A DNA stretch of 64,000 nt, taken from the NCBI GenBank assembly GCA_964562985.1, contig CAZLWE010000004.1, positions 35,032 through 99,031 of the forward strand. Direction: 5' to 3'. The stretch comes from SHLQ01 sp964562985. Its GTDB lineage: Bacteria; Actinomycetota; Acidimicrobiia; Acidimicrobiales; SHLQ01. Shown here piece after piece: positions 62,610 through 64,000 of this stretch. Made by a program: the position numbers and the translations under genes. The first letter of the stretch is position 1. Every line of letters starts with the position of its first letter. The notes beneath the pieces were generated by a model. That model worked only from the letters and a program-made list of their open reading frames with translations. It was not told the origin of the DNA and did no database searches.

Positions 62610-63598
62610 TGGGCAACCTCAAGTTCTGGGTCGGAGTAATCAACAGATTCGGAGTTGGGCTTGTGCGCAGCCCAAAGCGTTACGGTCAGTGCGTCCTCTG
62701 GAGATTGCTCCGGAGGAAGAAAATGCTGGGGAACGGACGGGAGGAGACCGAGCGATTGGCACCAGGCGGTGACCTCGGCGTCGGTGAATCCGAGATGCGA
62801 GTGCGCATGTTCGCTTCGCAATAGCTCGAGCCCGTGCGCGGCATAGTCGACAACCAGAAGGGTGCCGCCCGGGGCGAGAACTCGTTCTGATACGGCGAGA
62901 GCACTCGCTGGATCGGAGAGAAAGTGGAGCACGTGGTGCAAGACGACAACATCTTGGGAGTTCGCTTCGACATCGAGATCGAAGATGTCGCGGTGACGCA
63001 CTGAGCAGTGGCTCAGTTGATCGTCATCGAGGCGGGCGCGGGCGACGTTGAGCATCTGGCGACTGCTATCTACGCCCAGGCCTTTGTCGATCCGGTCGGC
63101 GAAAAGTTCGAGCACCCGTCCGGTGCCAGTTCCGATATCGAGAAGCGTCCCGACCTGAGGCTCGGCGATCGCGTCCAACATGGCAGCCTCTACGGCAGCG
63201 ATCGGTGTGTGAAGCTCGCGAAGTTGGTCCCATTGCTCGGCCACTTCGGCGAAGTACTCCGCCGCACGTTGTGCTCGACCCTCGCGGACCTCTTCGAGAC
63301 GAATCTGGTCTCGCTCGAAGACGGGCAGCGATCGGTCGATCATCGGAGCGATGGCGCCGAGCAAATCGTTCTGCGAAACGTACGATCGGATGCCGTAGTA
63401 GGCACTCGTGCCCTCGGCGTGTCGTTGGAGCAACCCAGCGTCGGTGAGCAGCTTGAGATGGCGAGAAACTCGCGGCTGTGTCTGCCCGAGAACCGTACAG
63501 ATCTCAGAGACCGTGAGTTCGCACGATTCAAGCGCGACGACGATACGTAGTCGCGTGGGTTCGGCAACCGCCTTTAGGCGTTCGAGAAGATCCTCCAT
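62606..63598 (-). CDS. ArsR-family regulator with SAM-methyltransferase domain (SahR-like)
   Basis: Two-domain regulator of 330 residues. Residues 1-80 are an ArsR winged helix: LLERLKAVAEPTRLRIVVAL, LTVSEICTVLGQTQPRVSRH and LKLLTDAGLLQRHAEG. From about residue 135 a class I methyltransferase fold binds SAM/SAH, with GTLLDIGTGTGRVLELFAD and LGVDSSRQMLNVARARL. Such fusions next to metF/metH include SahR, which senses S-adenosylhomocysteine and controls the methionine cycle. I place the start at the ATG at 63598 because a -10 box ends six bases upstream, implying a leaderless message. An ATG at 63622 is the alternative. Confidence 0.88.
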   Translation of the reverse strand: MEDLLERLKAVAEPTRLRIVVALESCELTVSEICTVLGQTQPRVSRHLKLLTDAGLLQRHAEGTSAYYGIRSYVSQNDLLGAIAPMIDRSLPVFERDQIRLEEVREGRAQRAAEYFAEVAEQWDQLRELHTPIAAVEAAMLDAIAEPQVGTLLDIGTGTGRVLELFADRIDKGLGVDSSRQMLNVARARLDDDQLSHCSVRHRDIFDLDVEANSQDVVVLHHVLHFLSDPASALAVSERVLAPGGTLLVVDYAAHGLELLRSEHAHSHLGFTDAEVTAWCQSLGLLPSVPQHFLPPEQSPEDALTVTLWAAHKPNSESVDYSDPELEVAQ

Positions 63599-63604
63599 AC
63601 GGGT

Positions 63605-63648
63605 ATTATCGTCTGAAGGCATGTAAATATCAAGATATGTTGATATTT
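63605..63648 (-). promoter_or_regulatory. Leaderless promoter with overlapping ArsR/SahR operator
   Basis: On the minus strand TTGATA (63633-63628) and GATAAT (63610-63605) form a -35/-10 pair with an ideal 17-base spacer. The A of the ATG at 63598 stands at the expected transcription start. The -35 lies inside a perfect inverted repeat, AAATATCAA at 63625-63633 and TTGATATTT at 63640-63648, separated by six bases. Binding there would block the polymerase. Confidence 0.85.
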
Positions 63649-63738
63649 GCATCTTCAACCGGATAGTGCATGTCTGCAGGTTGGCTATCAACAGGCAACG
63701 ACAACGCCGCCATTTCGCCAGTAGATCGAAGTCTTTTG

Positions 63739-63765
63739 GGGACACGGAATCAATTTTCGTGTCCC
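63739..63765. terminator. Hairpin in the intergenic region
   Basis: GGGACACG (63739-63746) and CGTGTCCC (63758-63765) form a perfect 8-base stem with an 11-base loop that contains TTTT. It lies between the divergent metF-operon regulator and the 6-phosphogluconate dehydrogenase gene. There is no gene whose end it would close, so it may be an operator rather than a terminator. Confidence 0.35.
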
Positions 63766-63910
63766 ATTTCGACTGGTTTGCGGGACAAGCCGAGAACACG
63801 GCAGCGTTGTAACCCACGAGCTCTAGGCCACGTTAACTATGGTCACGCGATCCGGATACGATCTTCGAGGCGTCAGCTCCATTGGCGCTCAGACCAGAAG
63901 AGATAGAACC

Positions 63911-64000
63911 ATGGCCTCGAATGACGACCTCGCTCACGTCGGACTAATCGGACTCGCCGTGATGGGCCAGAACCTGGCCCTCAACGTCGCCGATCACGGC
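63911..64000 (+). CDS. gnd: 6-phosphogluconate dehydrogenase (5' end only)
   Basis: First 30 residues, cut by the right window edge. The ATG at 63911 has AGAAGAGA ten bases upstream. HVGLIGLAVMGQNLALNVAD is the hallmark NADP-binding start of 6-phosphogluconate dehydrogenase (GLxVMGxNLxLN). It acts in the oxidative pentose-phosphate pathway. The rest of the gene is outside the window. Confidence 0.93.
   Translation, partial: MASNDDLAHVGLIGLAVMGQNLALNVADHG

Noticed and set aside
63599..63660. SAH or cobalamin riboswitch before the metF-metH operon
   Set aside because: The promoter appears leaderless, leaving no transcribed leader to hold a riboswitch; the palindrome lies at the -35.

Overview
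The window looks like chromosomal DNA of a high-GC, free-living, probably marine actinobacterium. The best guess is the Acidimicrobiia (Ilumatobacter-like). This is inferred from gene style: an actinobacterial OleB-OleC fusion, an Rpf-type muralytic domain, MDMPI/DinB and GcvT-type FAD oxidase families, and widespread ATGA stop/start overlaps. No tRNA, rRNA, CRISPR array, prophage or insertion sequence was seen.

Layout. 1-5616: a sugar ABC transporter operon (binding protein, MalF-type permease with a very long membrane N-terminus, MalG-type permease cut by the left edge) with a LacI regulator and a perfect LacI-type operator. 5842-13615: an aminotransferase, a SNF2 helicase coupled to a small charged protein, a Tat-exported protein, a hydrolase, an SDR and a lipoprotein. 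13667-18719: two tandem dimethylglycine/sarcosine-oxidase-like flavoproteins separated by a duplicated palindromic element. 18798-20468: VOC protein and YceI, with a divergent MarR regulator and three evenly spaced palindromes. 20476-26088: a RimK-type ligase fused to an RCK_C domain, a metallo-deacylase, an RTX-Rpf fusion, a thiolase and a small sulfotransferase. 26097-28701: a two-component cluster with an orphan H-box protein.

28827-39220 is mostly biosynthetic and oxidative. It holds a phosphatase, a complete oleA-oleBC-oleD long-chain olefin pathway coupled to a PH-like membrane protein and a crotonase, then a three-subunit molybdenum hydroxylase. 39217-45175 holds a cell-surface multi-Ig protein, a K+ channel and a zinc locus (znuAB divergent from znuC-zur, with a Zur box between). 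45178 carries a third copy of the palindromic element, directly after zur. 45785-49154 is a PhnD/PhnC/PhnE-like transporter with a fused double permease. 49286-57923 holds a DCC-family protein behind tandem palindromes, an MFS exporter, an MDMPI protein, an LldD-type oxidase and a coupled ADH-ALDH-thymidylate-synthase-like operon that ends in a frame-disrupted remnant. 57979-63598 is a methionine-cycle operon (ArsR-methyltransferase regulator, metF, metH) with an apparently leaderless promoter overlapped by a long palindrome. A 6-phosphogluconate dehydrogenase begins at the right edge.

The strongest leads are: (i) the SahR-like autoregulated, leaderless metF-metH operon; (ii) a palindromic element found just after the stop codons of two unrelated genes in the same orientation; (iii) the MarR operator array with 20-bp periodicity; and (iv) a divergent thymidylate-synthase-fold gene inside an aldehyde/alcohol dehydrogenase operon. 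All functional statements rest on reading the sequence and on remembered family features; no database search was run.
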